DNA from: Mariaggregatimicrobium sp964498785
Lineage (GTDB): Bacteria > Zhuqueibacterota > Zhuqueibacteria > Thermofontimicrobiales > Thiofontviventaceae
Assembly: GCA_964498785.1 (NCBI GenBank)
Contig: CAZCJL010000020.1
Coordinates: forward strand, 1 to 64,000
Length of the DNA: 64,000 nucleotides
Direction of reading: 5' to 3'
Part shown: piece by piece, positions 34,937-44,635 of the stretch
Layout of the letters: each line of letters starts with the position of its first letter
Numbering within the stretch: the stretch's first letter is position 1
Position numbers and translations under genes: made by a program
The notes under the pieces: model-generated
Databases searched by the model: none
What the model saw: only the letters and a program-made list of their open reading frames with translations
Told to the model about the DNA's origin: nothing

Positions 34937-36559
34937 CTAATGCGGAACCGGATTTTCGTGATTCGCTTCGACTTCTTCCTTTTTTTGTTCTATTGGTGTT
35001 TCTTTAACAAGTTTTTGTTTCAGGATTTCCGGTTGATATTCGTTAATATAATATTCCACAGATTTATGCATTTTATTCATATAGGGTTTCGGATAAATTC
35101 CGATCCAGAAAACTGCAATAATAAACGGAACTAAAACAATCATTTCACGATAGCTCAGGTCTTTAAGATTTTTATTTTTATCATTATTCAATGGTCCAAA
35201 AAAGACTCGCTGTACCATCCACAACATATAATAGGCGCTAAGGATCACTCCGGATGAAGCGAAAACTAACAGCACGAGTCGGAAAATACTGTTTTCAAAA
35301 ATAAAATAAGACCACGCTCCTTTAAAACTGCCTAATAAAATGAGAAATTCGCCTACAAAACCATTTGTGCCGGGTAATGCGACCGAAGAAAGCGTTATAA
35401 TCATAAATGAAACCGAGAGCAGCGGTAAGCGATAAGCCAAGCCTCCAAAGTCTCCGATTTCCCTGGTGTGTCTTCTTTCGTAAATCATTCCCACAAGCAA
35501 AAAGAGGGCACCAGTGGAGACACCATGATTCACCATTTGTAGAATTCCGCCTTCGATTGCTTCCGGTGTCATTGCGAAAACACCGAGCATAACATAACCC
35601 AAATGACTTATTGATGAATACGCGACAAGTTTTTTAAGATCGCTTTGGGCGAGCGCCAAAAAAGCGCCATAAACAATGCCAATAACAGCGAGTAGCTGCA
35701 TTAACGGAGCTGCAATTTCTGCAGCTTCAGCGAATAAAGGAATACCGAGTCTTACAAAACCATATCCGCCCATTTTCAATAATACACCAGCAAGAATAAC
35801 CGAACCAGCGGTTGGCGCTTCCACGTGTGCATCCGGGAGCCAGGTATGAAACGGAAACATGGGCACTTTAATTGCAAATGCAAGTGCGAACGCAGCAAAG
35901 AGCCAAAGCTGAGCTTGTACGGGAATATCTAATTGAAATAATTTTTCAAATTCAAAGGTGAAGCTTCCAAATTGCTGTTTCGCTATTATCGCAAGGTAAA
36001 TGATTCCTGCTAACATCATCAGGGAACCAATTACCGTAAACAGTACAAATTTAACCGTGGCATAAATACGCCTGGGACCTCCCCAAATTCCGATCAGGAA
36101 AAACATCGGGATTAACATTAATTCCCAGAAGATGTAAAAGATAAATAGGTTTAGCGCAACAAAAGCACCCAGCATGGTGGATTCCAAAAATAACAGCCAG
36201 ATGTAATATTCTTTCTTTCTTTTTTGAATATATTTAAAAGAACTCAACACCGTGAACGGCATCATAATGGTTGTAAGCATAAACAGTAAAATAGAGATTC
36301 CATCGATTCCAACGTGATAATTGAGATCAAATTGCGGAACCCAGGGCACTTTTTCAACAAATTGAAACTGTGATGTTGAATTTTCAAAACCGAGCAACAT
36401 GTAGACAGACACCAACATGGCGACACTTGTAATGATTAATGATAGCCAGCCATAAATAGATGCCGAGCTTTTTTCTTTCAAAGAGTCCCGATCCGGAATA
36501 AACATCAACAATATTGCGCCAAGTGCCGGGATTAAGATTGTCCAGGAAATTATGCCCAT
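34937..36559 (-). CDS. nuoM: NADH-quinone oxidoreductase subunit M
   Basis: A proton-pumping membrane subunit of complex I. 540 residues, about 14 helices. Family segments: FYIFWELMLIPMFFLIGIWG with the conserved Glu, VPMFPFHTWLPDAHVEAPTA with the conserved Lys region before it, and LVAYSSISHLGYVMLG. The C-terminus has a soluble, Glu-rich tail of about 25 residues (IEQKKEEVEANHENPVPH) not usual in E. coli NuoM. Lies 50 nt downstream of nuoL. Confidence 0.95.
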   Translation of the reverse strand: MGIISWTILIPALGAILLMFIPDRDSLKEKSSASIYGWLSLIITSVAMLVSVYMLLGFENSTSQFQFVEKVPWVPQFDLNYHVGIDGISILLFMLTTIMMPFTVLSSFKYIQKRKKEYYIWLLFLESTMLGAFVALNLFIFYIFWELMLIPMFFLIGIWGGPRRIYATVKFVLFTVIGSLMMLAGIIYLAIIAKQQFGSFTFEFEKLFQLDIPVQAQLWLFAAFALAFAIKVPMFPFHTWLPDAHVEAPTAGSVILAGVLLKMGGYGFVRLGIPLFAEAAEIAAPLMQLLAVIGIVYGAFLALAQSDLKKLVAYSSISHLGYVMLGVFAMTPEAIEGGILQMVNHGVSTGALFLLVGMIYERRHTREIGDFGGLAYRLPLLSVSFMIITLSSVALPGTNGFVGEFLILLGSFKGAWSYFIFENSIFRLVLLVFASSGVILSAYYMLWMVQRVFFGPLNNDKNKNLKDLSYREMIVLVPFIIAVFWIGIYPKPYMNKMHKSVEYYINEYQPEILKQKLVKETPIEQKKEEVEANHENPVPH

Positions 36560-36609
36560 GAATTAACTCCAAGTAAATTTATCTTTTCGAATAAAATCGA
36601 AAGTTCATA

Positions 36610-38559
36610 TTAGTAAATATAAAAAGCAAAAATAACGGCTATTGCGGCCCCAAAAATAATGTAGAGACCATACGCCTGAATATTTCCGGTTTGCAAAAAT
36701 GAGAACAGTGTGGAAACTTGTCGCCACCCTTTTGCCGATCCATTAGCAGCGCCATCAATTATTTTTTTGTCGGAAATATTTAAAAATATTTTAGTCGCGA
36801 GAAATTTTATCGGGTTGATAACAACTTTGTCATATATTTCATCAACAAAATATTTATTCCATAATAGCCTGGGAATGCCGGTGTACTTTTCTGGTTCAGG
36901 CAGTTCTTTTTTCACTTCACGATACAACCGGGAAGCAATGAACCAACCGATGACGGCAATGACAACCGAAAAAAGCATCAACAAATATTCAACAGAGTGG
37001 CTGTAATGATGGAGCTCCACATGTCCGTATTTAGTAACTACTGGCTCGAGATAATGATGGAAAAAATTGGGAATTAACCCGCCGGAGAGAAGTTTTGGAA
37101 TTCCGATCCATCCACCGATAAGAGAAAGAACGCCAAGAATTACCAGTGGAAGTGTCATTGTCGATGGCGATTCGTGTAAATGATGCGCCTGCTCTTTTGT
37201 GCCCCTGAATTTTCCGAAAAAAGTGAGATATACTAATCTAAACATATAAAATGCAGTGAAGAGCGCCGCAATTGCGCCAATTGCCCAGACAATTTTGCTA
37301 CCATGGCCGGAAGCAAATACATTCCACAAAATTTCATCTTTTGAGAAAAACCCTGCAAACGGAGGAATGCCGGCAATCGCTAATGTCGCCAGAAGAAAGG
37401 TGAGATAGGTTGTGGGCATAAATTTCTTCAATCCGCCCATAAACCGAATATCCTGTTCGCCGCCCATTGCATGAATGACACTACCGGAGCCAAGAAATAA
37501 ACAGGCTTTAAAGAAAGCGTGTGTCATCAAATGAAATATGGCGATTACGAATGCACCTGCACCTGCGGCCATAAACATAAATCCAAGTTGGCTAACGGTT
37601 GAATACGCCAGCACCTTTTTTATATCGTTCTGATAAACAGCGATTGTTGCTGAAAAGAGTGCGGTAAGTGCTCCGACCCATAACACAACCTGCATTGCAA
37701 CAGGTGCTGCAATGTAAAGCCCGTGAAAACGACACACCATATAAACACCGGCAGTTACCATTGTGGCAGCGTGAATAAGTGCAGAAACCGGTGTCGGGCC
37801 AGCCATCGCATCGGGAAGCCATACGTAAAGCGGAATTTGCGCTGATTTTCCCGTCGCACCAATGAACAAACAGATTGCAGCGACATTTGTCCAGAAAAAT
37901 GTCATTGAATTTTGATGATGAAAAAATTCGTTCACTTCAGAAATGGTCAGCGAGCCAACATTTGCAAAAATAAGGAACATTCCAAGTAAAAAGCCAAAAT
38001 CACCAATTCGGTTGACAATAAATGCTTTTTTTCCTGCAATTGCTTTTTCTTCTTCTTTATACCAAAAACCAATTAACAGATAGCTACACAGACCGACGCC
38101 TTCCCAACCAACAAACATTACCGGCATGGAATCGCCAAGAATCAGAAGTAGCATTGCAAAGACGAATAAGTTAAGGTATGAAAAATATCGAACGCTGGAT
38201 TCATCTTTGTGAATATACCCAATAGAATAGAAATGTATAACTGAACTCACTCCCGTCACGACGAGTAGCATAACTGCGGAAAGATGATCAATCATAAAAG
38301 TCAATTTCAGTTGAAGTCCTCCCACATTCATCCATTCATACGGTGTAAATGCAAGAAAATCAACACCAGTCATTTTAATAAAAACGGCATAAAGCGATAG
38401 GATAAAAGAAGTTGCGACAGTGCTAAAAGCCAAAATGCCAGCTAATTTCTCTCCCCATATCTCTTTTTTGCGGTAGGCATTGGTAGCAGCTACCACTCCG
38501 TTTAAGAAGGCTCCGATTAACGGTAATATTATGATAATTAATATAAGGCTGCTCTGCAT
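36610..38559 (-). CDS. nuoL: NADH-quinone oxidoreductase subunit L
   Basis: The largest proton-pumping subunit of complex I, 649 residues. The core has FVGWEGVGLCSYLLIGFWY with the conserved Glu, SAQIPLYVWLPDAMAGPTPV with the Lys region, LIHAATMVTAGVYM and KVLAYSTVSQLGFMF. The C-terminal portion includes the long lateral helix that runs along the other antiporter subunits. It starts 6 nt after nuoK. Confidence 0.96.
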   Translation of the reverse strand: MQSSLILIIIILPLIGAFLNGVVAATNAYRKKEIWGEKLAGILAFSTVATSFILSLYAVFIKMTGVDFLAFTPYEWMNVGGLQLKLTFMIDHLSAVMLLVVTGVSSVIHFYSIGYIHKDESSVRYFSYLNLFVFAMLLLILGDSMPVMFVGWEGVGLCSYLLIGFWYKEEEKAIAGKKAFIVNRIGDFGFLLGMFLIFANVGSLTISEVNEFFHHQNSMTFFWTNVAAICLFIGATGKSAQIPLYVWLPDAMAGPTPVSALIHAATMVTAGVYMVCRFHGLYIAAPVAMQVVLWVGALTALFSATIAVYQNDIKKVLAYSTVSQLGFMFMAAGAGAFVIAIFHLMTHAFFKACLFLGSGSVIHAMGGEQDIRFMGGLKKFMPTTYLTFLLATLAIAGIPPFAGFFSKDEILWNVFASGHGSKIVWAIGAIAALFTAFYMFRLVYLTFFGKFRGTKEQAHHLHESPSTMTLPLVILGVLSLIGGWIGIPKLLSGGLIPNFFHHYLEPVVTKYGHVELHHYSHSVEYLLMLFSVVIAVIGWFIASRLYREVKKELPEPEKYTGIPRLLWNKYFVDEIYDKVVINPIKFLATKIFLNISDKKIIDGAANGSAKGWRQVSTLFSFLQTGNIQAYGLYIIFGAAIAVIFAFYIY

Positions 38560-38565
38560 ATAAAA

Positions 38566-38898
38566 TTAGCCCCTTTCTGATGTATATGTTTCAACGCTAA
38601 TTGTGCCGGTTCGTTTAAACAAGTGGACGATAATAGCAATGCCGACAGCAACTTCACATGCTGCAACGACAAATATCATTAGAGTTAGTATTTGGCCATC
38701 ATGATTTAGGTGGAGGCGCGAGAAATAAATGAAGCTTAAATTAACGGCATTCAGCATTAATTCTACTCCCATTAGCATGTGAAGAAGTGTTCTCCTGAAA
38801 AGAACGGTCATCCCGCCTAATGCAAATAAGAGTAATACGACGGCAATTGAGTATATTCCACCGCTTCCGATTATGAAGTCAGTAAAAGGGTTATTCAT
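38566..38898 (-). CDS. nuoK: NADH-quinone oxidoreductase subunit K
   Basis: A small membrane subunit of complex I, 110 residues, three helices. MLMGVELMLNAVNLSFI carries the conserved membrane Glu, and VAACEVAVGIAIIV the second one. These lie on the proton path. The start overlaps the nuoJ stop by 1 nt, so they are coupled. Confidence 0.95.
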   Translation of the reverse strand: MNNPFTDFIIGSGGIYSIAVVLLLFALGGMTVLFRRTLLHMLMGVELMLNAVNLSFIYFSRLHLNHDGQILTLMIFVVAACEVAVGIAIIVHLFKRTGTISVETYTSERG

Positions 38899-39443
38899 TA
38901 TTTTTTACCTTTCCAATCCAGTTGAACTATGGCAATAACTGCCACGATAGCAGCGAATAAAAGAGTAGAAACGAATTCAAATGCAAATAAATATTTCGTT
39001 AATAATTCTTTGGAAAATATCTTGATACCACCATATATGTTTGGGATGTCAGCACTTGAAAAATCTGAATTTAATATGGAAATAAAAGCTCCGTCCGATT
39101 TAATGATTGCAGAAAGTTTGAATATAAAAAAGATGATTACCAAAAATAATATTGGAGCGCCAAGCCAGAAAAATTTAGAAAATGGTTTTGCATAATCCTC
39201 ACTTTTAATATCCAGTAACATGATAAAATACACAATTAACACCATAACTGCTCCGGCATAAATGATCACCTGAAACACAGCGATACTATGCGCATGAAGT
39301 TGAGCGTACATCGCAGCTAAAGCAAGCATCGTGGTTAAAAGACCCATCGCACCACGAATCGGATGTTTTGCTATTAACAGTATTATTGCTCCGGCAATGG
39401 ATACTATCCCGAAAAATATATACATGAGAATGTTAAAATCCAT
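38898..39443 (-). CDS. nuoJ: NADH-quinone oxidoreductase subunit J
   Basis: A membrane subunit of complex I with five helices. The best start is the ATG at 39443 (MDFNILMYIFFGIVS, 181 residues) with AAAGGA 7 nt before it; an upstream in-frame ATG at 39464 would add seven residues over this ribosome site. The conserved segment is HSIAVFQVIIYAGAVMVLIV. The loop after helix 4 is longer than in E. coli. Confidence 0.93.
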   Translation of the reverse strand: MDFNILMYIFFGIVSIAGAIILLIAKHPIRGAMGLLTTMLALAAMYAQLHAHSIAVFQVIIYAGAVMVLIVYFIMLLDIKSEDYAKPFSKFFWLGAPILFLVIIFFIFKLSAIIKSDGAFISILNSDFSSADIPNIYGGIKIFSKELLTKYLFAFEFVSTLLFAAIVAVIAIVQLDWKGKK

Positions 39444-39479
39444 TTCATTTCCTTTGTTTATCAAAAATGCTGATAATAA

Positions 39480-40040
39480 TTATTGTGGATTATAGCCGTG
39501 AATCACTTCGTCATTAACAATTTTATTCCAGTTTAACAGTGTTTCTTTGTTATATATCATTTTAACGCGATTGTAATCTACAAGGTCATTCGTGACCGGC
39601 AGCATTCGAATTGCATCCACAGGGCACGCTTCCACGCAAAATCCGCAGAATATACATCGGCTCACATCAATCTCAAAAACGTCCGGCATTTTTTGAATAT
39701 TCGGATCGTGAGATTCTTTTGCAACAATTGTAATACAAGAAGCCGGACAATTTGTTGCGCACATTTTACAGGCAACACATCGAGGAGAACCATCTGTTCG
39801 CTGCACCAGCACATGTCTGCCGCGATTATTTTCAGAATAGTCATCTCTCATTTCTTCCGGATATAGAATGACAACTCCTCCCTTTCGGAACGTCAACCAT
39901 TTCCACATATTGCGGAAAAAATGTTTTGATGTGATCAGAATTCCTCTTCCAACTTCTTTCACATAAATTCGATCCAGGAACGACATTTTATTTTTATCAT
40001 AATATTTCATATCCGGTAAGCCGGGAATTTGATAACTCAT
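39480..40040 (-). CDS. nuoI: NADH-quinone oxidoreductase subunit I
   Basis: The ferredoxin-like subunit of complex I carrying two 4Fe-4S clusters (N6a, N6b). Both motifs are complete: CVACKMCATNCP (Cys88, 91, 94, 98) and CIFCGFCVEACP (Cys129, 132, 135, 139). 186 residues. The N-terminal 70 residues are longer than a minimal ferredoxin and probably contact the membrane arm. Lies 1 nt after nuoH. Confidence 0.95.
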   Translation of the reverse strand: MSYQIPGLPDMKYYDKNKMSFLDRIYVKEVGRGILITSKHFFRNMWKWLTFRKGGVVILYPEEMRDDYSENNRGRHVLVQRTDGSPRCVACKMCATNCPASCITIVAKESHDPNIQKMPDVFEIDVSRCIFCGFCVEACPVDAIRMLPVTNDLVDYNRVKMIYNKETLLNWNKIVNDEVIHGYNPQ

Positions 40041-40041
40041 A

Positions 40042-41238
40042 TTAAAAGCCTCCTAAAGCCACGATAATGATAGAAACAACAAGATTGAGTATTGCAAGAG
40101 GAAGTAAATATTTCCATCCTAATTTCATCAACTGGTCATAACGAAATCTTGGCAAACTCCAGCGCATCTGTTGCAGCCCCCAACAAAAGAAAAAGACTTT
40201 AAATGTGAAGGAAAAAACCTGTAAAAGTACTACACTCGCATGAGAAAGTGCAAGTGAACTTCCCCAGGGAAAAACAAATCCATCTGCTGTGAGCCATGGG
40301 ACTGAGTATCCTCCAAAAAACAGGGTGGTTATCATAACAGCAACGAACGTAATTTCGATGAATTCTGCAAACATAAATAGCAACATTTTAAAACCGGAAT
40401 ATTCAGTAAAATATCCGGAGATAATTTCAGATTCTGCTTCTGGTAAATCAAAGGGAATCCGTTTGTTTTCGGCAACAGCGGATGCAAGAAATAAGAAAAA
40501 AGCCACAGGTTGCAAAAAAATACCCCACTTGGGCAGCCATCCCCATGCAAGCTGTTCCTGAGCCTGAACCAGATTCCACAAGTCCACTTGTTCATAAATA
40601 AAAATAATTCCCACCAACGCAAGTCCCATGCTCACTTCATAAGAAATCATTTGTGCAGCCGATCTCATTGCGCCCATCATCGAAAATTTATTATTAGAAG
40701 ACCAGCCAGCTAATATTGCTCCGAATACTCCGATACTTCCAATTGCAAAAACAAAAAGCAAACCAACGTTCAAATTTACAACTTGAATCCGGAAGGAAAA
40801 ATCCGGTAACTGAGTTGTAAAATATTCAGGCAGCCATGGAATCCATTTCAAGTACCATGCTTGAAAAAATTCAGCCGGTTTCATGATGCCGCCGAAGGGT
40901 ACAACAATAACTGACAGGACTGCGGGTATAAATGCAAAAAAGATAGCGACATTATACATTAACATGTCATACGCTCGGGGCTTAAAATCTTCCTTAATTA
41001 AACACTTGATTGCGTCTGCCAGGTTATTGATAAACCCCCATAACGCAAGTTTTTTATTCCCTGGCAGCGGGATGCTTGCCCGGTTTGCTCCGATTCTATC
41101 CTGCAGTTGTGCAGATTGTTTTCGTTCGGACCAACTCATTACGGCTCCCATCATAAACATAAACAGGAACACTATAGTCGCCATAAAAAGACTGGAAAAA
41201 AGATGAGTAATATTTATTCCCAAAATTGTAGATTCCAT
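40042..41238 (-). CDS. nuoH: NADH-quinone oxidoreductase subunit H
   Basis: The membrane subunit of complex I that helps form the quinone site. 398 residues, about 8-9 helices. Conserved parts: MSWSERKQSAQLQDRIGANR, LADAIKCLIKEDFKP, AENKRIPFDLPEAESEIISG (the signature loop) and LPRFRYDQLMKLGWKYLLPL. E. coli NuoH is about 325 residues; the additional residues lie mostly in a loop around residues 110-155. Confidence 0.95.
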   Translation of the reverse strand: MESTILGINITHLFSSLFMATIVFLFMFMMGAVMSWSERKQSAQLQDRIGANRASIPLPGNKKLALWGFINNLADAIKCLIKEDFKPRAYDMLMYNVAIFFAFIPAVLSVIVVPFGGIMKPAEFFQAWYLKWIPWLPEYFTTQLPDFSFRIQVVNLNVGLLFVFAIGSIGVFGAILAGWSSNNKFSMMGAMRSAAQMISYEVSMGLALVGIIFIYEQVDLWNLVQAQEQLAWGWLPKWGIFLQPVAFFLFLASAVAENKRIPFDLPEAESEIISGYFTEYSGFKMLLFMFAEFIEITFVAVMITTLFFGGYSVPWLTADGFVFPWGSSLALSHASVVLLQVFSFTFKVFFFCWGLQQMRWSLPRFRYDQLMKLGWKYLLPLAILNLVVSIIIVALGGF

Positions 41239-41284
41239 TCAACATGCCTCTCATGTATTTCTTTTATCGCTGAATTTCTTGATT

Positions 41285-42736
41285 TTAAAATTTTGATCGG
41301 ACTTCGTGTACAGTTTTTCCCAGGGGTTCGATGTCCAGTTCCTTTAATAAGTCTACAAAGAAAAGCAGATCATCATAATTCCCGATTCCGTTCACTGCTT
41401 TTCTGAACGGCTGAACGACCCCGTCACAATTCGTAAAGGAGCCATGTTTTTCTGCAGGGCTACGTCCTGCCAGTAACCATTTTGCTTTGTCCGAAATTTG
41501 TTCTCTAACAGTGGAAAGTACAATCAATTCCAAACCATCCAATTTTTCAAACGGAGCATTCGTTCCCCACACAAATGCGTATTTGAATTCACTGATAATC
41601 ATTTCTGTAATATTTTTTGCCTGTGGGAATATCGCTTTTATTCCGGATAAATTAGGCGTTTTGTCCGCATTAATAAGCAAATCATCTTTTTGAATTTCTG
41701 TTGATGATTTTTGCCAGAATCGATCTGCCTTATAGAATACGCTTTTTATTTTTAATTGATCGATTAATTGATTAACCAGGGCAAGCTCTTCATTGGTGGC
41801 ATGTGATGAGAGCACAAAAGCAAATTCATCCGCGTTTTTCTTGAGAAGCTTGGCCAAATCCTTTACAAATGTTTTATATTCCACGGCCGAATGATTTTGA
41901 TGAACACCAGATGTTCGATTTTCGGGTGCATCGAGATAATAATCTCGCCCAAAATCACACATCCACGTTTTATTGATGTCTTCATTTTCTCGGGGTATTA
42001 CACGGTAAATTTCATTATCGTTTGATTCAATATAAATATTACAACCGCGTGAACATCCGGCACAGACAGATTCTGTCGAATGTAAATTCCATACACGTTC
42101 TTTAAATCGGAATCTTCGATCGGTAAGCGCGCCTACCGGACAAATGTCAGTTACACACAGGCTGTATGGATCATCAAAAGTATCGTTAGAGGCTAATGAG
42201 ACAAAAGAATTATCGCCCCGCGCAAGGATTCCTAATTTTTGTGTTTTTGATATTTCTCTGGTAAATCGGACACAACGAGAACAGGTGACACACCTCTCTG
42301 CATCGTAGATAATGCGCTCGCTAAAGATTACCAATTTTTCTTTGGCAACTTTGGTTTCATTGAAGCGAGATTTATCACCAGAGAACATCATATATTGATC
42401 TTGAAGCATGCATTCGCCGGCTTTATCACAAATCGGGCAATCCAGGGGATGGTTAATCAGCATAAATTCGAGAATTGCTTTCCTCATTTCGGCAATTTCA
42501 GGAGTGTTCGTGTAAATGATCATGCCATTGGCAACCGATGTCATACAGGCAGGTTGTGGCTTCGGATTTTTTTCAATTTTGACCAGACACATCCGACAAT
42601 TACCACTTTCAGTAAGGTGTTTATGATAACAGAAACGAGGAATATAGATACCATTTTGTTCGCACGCATCAATAATCAGTGTTCCCTGCGGAACAGTCAG
42701 TTCTTTACCATCGACAGTAATCGTAACTTCTTTCAT
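41285..42736 (-). CDS. nuoG: NADH-quinone oxidoreductase subunit G, short form
   Basis: Carries iron-sulfur clusters of the peripheral arm. The N-terminal 2Fe-2S domain has Cys36, 47, 50 and 64; the His-Cys3 4Fe-4S site has His96, Cys100, 103 and 109; a further 4Fe-4S site has Cys149, 152, 155 and 199; CAGCSRGC near 225-232 begins the molybdopterin-oxidoreductase-like region. At 483 residues it lacks most of that region compared with about 900 in E. coli. The cluster chain appears complete, so the shortening probably removes only the non-catalytic part. Confidence 0.9.
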   Translation of the reverse strand: MKEVTITVDGKELTVPQGTLIIDACEQNGIYIPRFCYHKHLTESGNCRMCLVKIEKNPKPQPACMTSVANGMIIYTNTPEIAEMRKAILEFMLINHPLDCPICDKAGECMLQDQYMMFSGDKSRFNETKVAKEKLVIFSERIIYDAERCVTCSRCVRFTREISKTQKLGILARGDNSFVSLASNDTFDDPYSLCVTDICPVGALTDRRFRFKERVWNLHSTESVCAGCSRGCNIYIESNDNEIYRVIPRENEDINKTWMCDFGRDYYLDAPENRTSGVHQNHSAVEYKTFVKDLAKLLKKNADEFAFVLSSHATNEELALVNQLIDQLKIKSVFYKADRFWQKSSTEIQKDDLLINADKTPNLSGIKAIFPQAKNITEMIISEFKYAFVWGTNAPFEKLDGLELIVLSTVREQISDKAKWLLAGRSPAEKHGSFTNCDGVVQPFRKAVNGIGNYDDLLFFVDLLKELDIEPLGKTVHEVRSKF

Positions 42737-42741
42737 AAAAA

Positions 42742-44043
42742 TTATATCCTCTCTTGCAAGCGGGTGAATTTACCATTGTATGGACAACCGCCTTTTTCAA
42801 TATGCTCTATAAATTCTTCTCTAAATTTTTTAATAAAACTGTCAACAGGCCCGCAAGCTGCGTCACCTAACGGACAAATTGTATGAAAAGCGATATATTT
42901 GGTAATGCTGGTTAATGTATCCAAATCTTCTAATTTGCCGTTGCCTTCTTCAATCCGTTTGATAATTTTTAGCAGCCACCCTGTCCCTTCGCGGCATGGT
43001 GTACATTGTCCGCATGATTCATGATGATAAAAATGGGCTAATACTTCAAGTGTTTTTACCATGCATGTTCCTTCGGCGATCACAATAACTGCGCCGGAGC
43101 CAAGACTTGAGCCAGCAGCGGTAATCGATTCATAATCGATGGTCATATTTTCACAATCTTCAGGGCGTAATACTGGCGTTGAAGAACCTCCGGGGATGAC
43201 AGCTTTTAATTTTTTACCACCTAATATTCCACCGCATTGATTATTAAAAAAATCCATAAAGGAATCACCCATGACCACTTCATAAACACCAGGCTTTCGA
43301 ACATGTCCGCTAACAGATAGTAGTTTTGTCCCAGTTGATTTTTCAGTTCCGATTTTAGCATATTTCTCTCCCCCATTTTCAACGATATAGGGAATCGATG
43401 CCAGGGTTTCGACATTATTAATAATCGTCGGGCATCTGTACAAGCCTTCCACAGCAGGAAACGGTGGTTTATTGCGAGTTTGACCCTTTTTGCCCTCAAT
43501 AGAATTCATCAGGCCTGTTTCGTCTCCTACAACATAAGCACCAGCGCCTTTATGTACGGTTATATCACATTGATAATTCGTGCCAGGCAATATTTTCCCG
43601 AGGTATCCGGCTTTATAGGCTTCGTTAACAGCTTGCTGTGTTTGGCGCAATGCGTAGCCATATTCGCCGCGAATATAGATGTATGCATGTTTTGCTTTAA
43701 TTGCGTAACTGCTTAAAATAATCCCTTCAATTAACATGTGAGGATTTTCTTCCAGGATGACACGGTCTTTGAAAGTTCCGGGTTCGCCTTCATCGCCATT
43801 GCAAATTAAATACACTGGTTTGTCCGTATCTTTCGGTAAAAATGACCATTTCAATCCTGCCGGAAAACCTGCGCCTCCGCGACCGCGAATACCGCTCTTT
43901 TTAACTTCGTCGATGACTTCTTGAGTACTGTATTTTTTGAGAGCTGTTTTTATTGTCTTGTAACCACCGCGGTTTTTATAGCTTTCTAAAGTGTGACTTT
44001 TGCCATTTTTTTCGAAATTGAGTAGAATTTTAATATCTGACAT
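42742..44043 (-). CDS. nuoF: NADH-quinone oxidoreductase subunit F
   Basis: The NADH-oxidising subunit of complex I with FMN and one 4Fe-4S cluster. 433 residues, normal length. NADH/FMN-site segments are GIRGRGGAGFPAGLKW and CNGDEGEPGTFKDR with YIYIRGEY. The cluster ligands are in ESCGQCTPCREG and CPLGDAA. Lies 5 nt before nuoG. Confidence 0.96.
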   Translation of the reverse strand: MSDIKILLNFEKNGKSHTLESYKNRGGYKTIKTALKKYSTQEVIDEVKKSGIRGRGGAGFPAGLKWSFLPKDTDKPVYLICNGDEGEPGTFKDRVILEENPHMLIEGIILSSYAIKAKHAYIYIRGEYGYALRQTQQAVNEAYKAGYLGKILPGTNYQCDITVHKGAGAYVVGDETGLMNSIEGKKGQTRNKPPFPAVEGLYRCPTIINNVETLASIPYIVENGGEKYAKIGTEKSTGTKLLSVSGHVRKPGVYEVVMGDSFMDFFNNQCGGILGGKKLKAVIPGGSSTPVLRPEDCENMTIDYESITAAGSSLGSGAVIVIAEGTCMVKTLEVLAHFYHHESCGQCTPCREGTGWLLKIIKRIEEGNGKLEDLDTLTSITKYIAFHTICPLGDAACGPVDSFIKKFREEFIEHIEKGGCPYNGKFTRLQERI

Positions 44044-44083
44044 ATCGATCTCGATTTTTTGAGCTATTAATGTAATTAAGTGC

Positions 44084-44599
44084 CTATTTGTACTCAGGAA
44101 ATTGTTGTGGTTGCTGGGAGTGTTCTTGGCCGTTCCTCAAGTTATCCAGTATGTTATCGACCTTTTTTTCATCCAGTAATTCATAATAATTATCGCCAAC
44201 TTGCATCATTGGCCCTGTACCGCAAGATCCCAGACATTCAGCAGTTTTTACTGTGAACCTTCCATCAGCAGTTGTTTCGCCGACTTTAATCTTTAGTTTA
44301 TCACACATATAATCAATAAGTTGTTGACTACCTAATATTGAACAAGATATATTATTGCAAATTTCCAGGACATACGTTCCTTCTTTTTGTTGGGTGAACA
44401 TGGAATACCATGAACGAACTTCTTCCACCCAAATTCTTGGAATATCCAGTTCTTCTGCGATGAGTTGACAGGCGTCATCGGATACGTATCCATCTCTTTT
44501 TTGAATCATCCATAAGCATGGCAGAGTTAATGACCTGGCATCAGGATATCTGGTCCTAAGATGTTCTATTTCTTTCTTTTCAGTTTCGGTAAATTCCAT
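44084..44599 (-). CDS. nuoE: NADH-quinone oxidoreductase subunit E
   Basis: A thioredoxin-like 2Fe-2S subunit of complex I, 171 residues. The four cysteine ligands are in ICNNISC and ECLGSCG. A helical N-terminal part (ARSLTLPCLWMIQKRDGYVS) matches the family. Followed by nuoF after 40 nt. Confidence 0.95.
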   Translation of the reverse strand: MEFTETEKKEIEHLRTRYPDARSLTLPCLWMIQKRDGYVSDDACQLIAEELDIPRIWVEEVRSWYSMFTQQKEGTYVLEICNNISCSILGSQQLIDYMCDKLKIKVGETTADGRFTVKTAECLGSCGTGPMMQVGDNYYELLDEKKVDNILDNLRNGQEHSQQPQQFPEYK

Positions 44600-44635
44600 A
44601 TAAAACCTTTTGTAAGATTTAATAAGGGTTAAATT

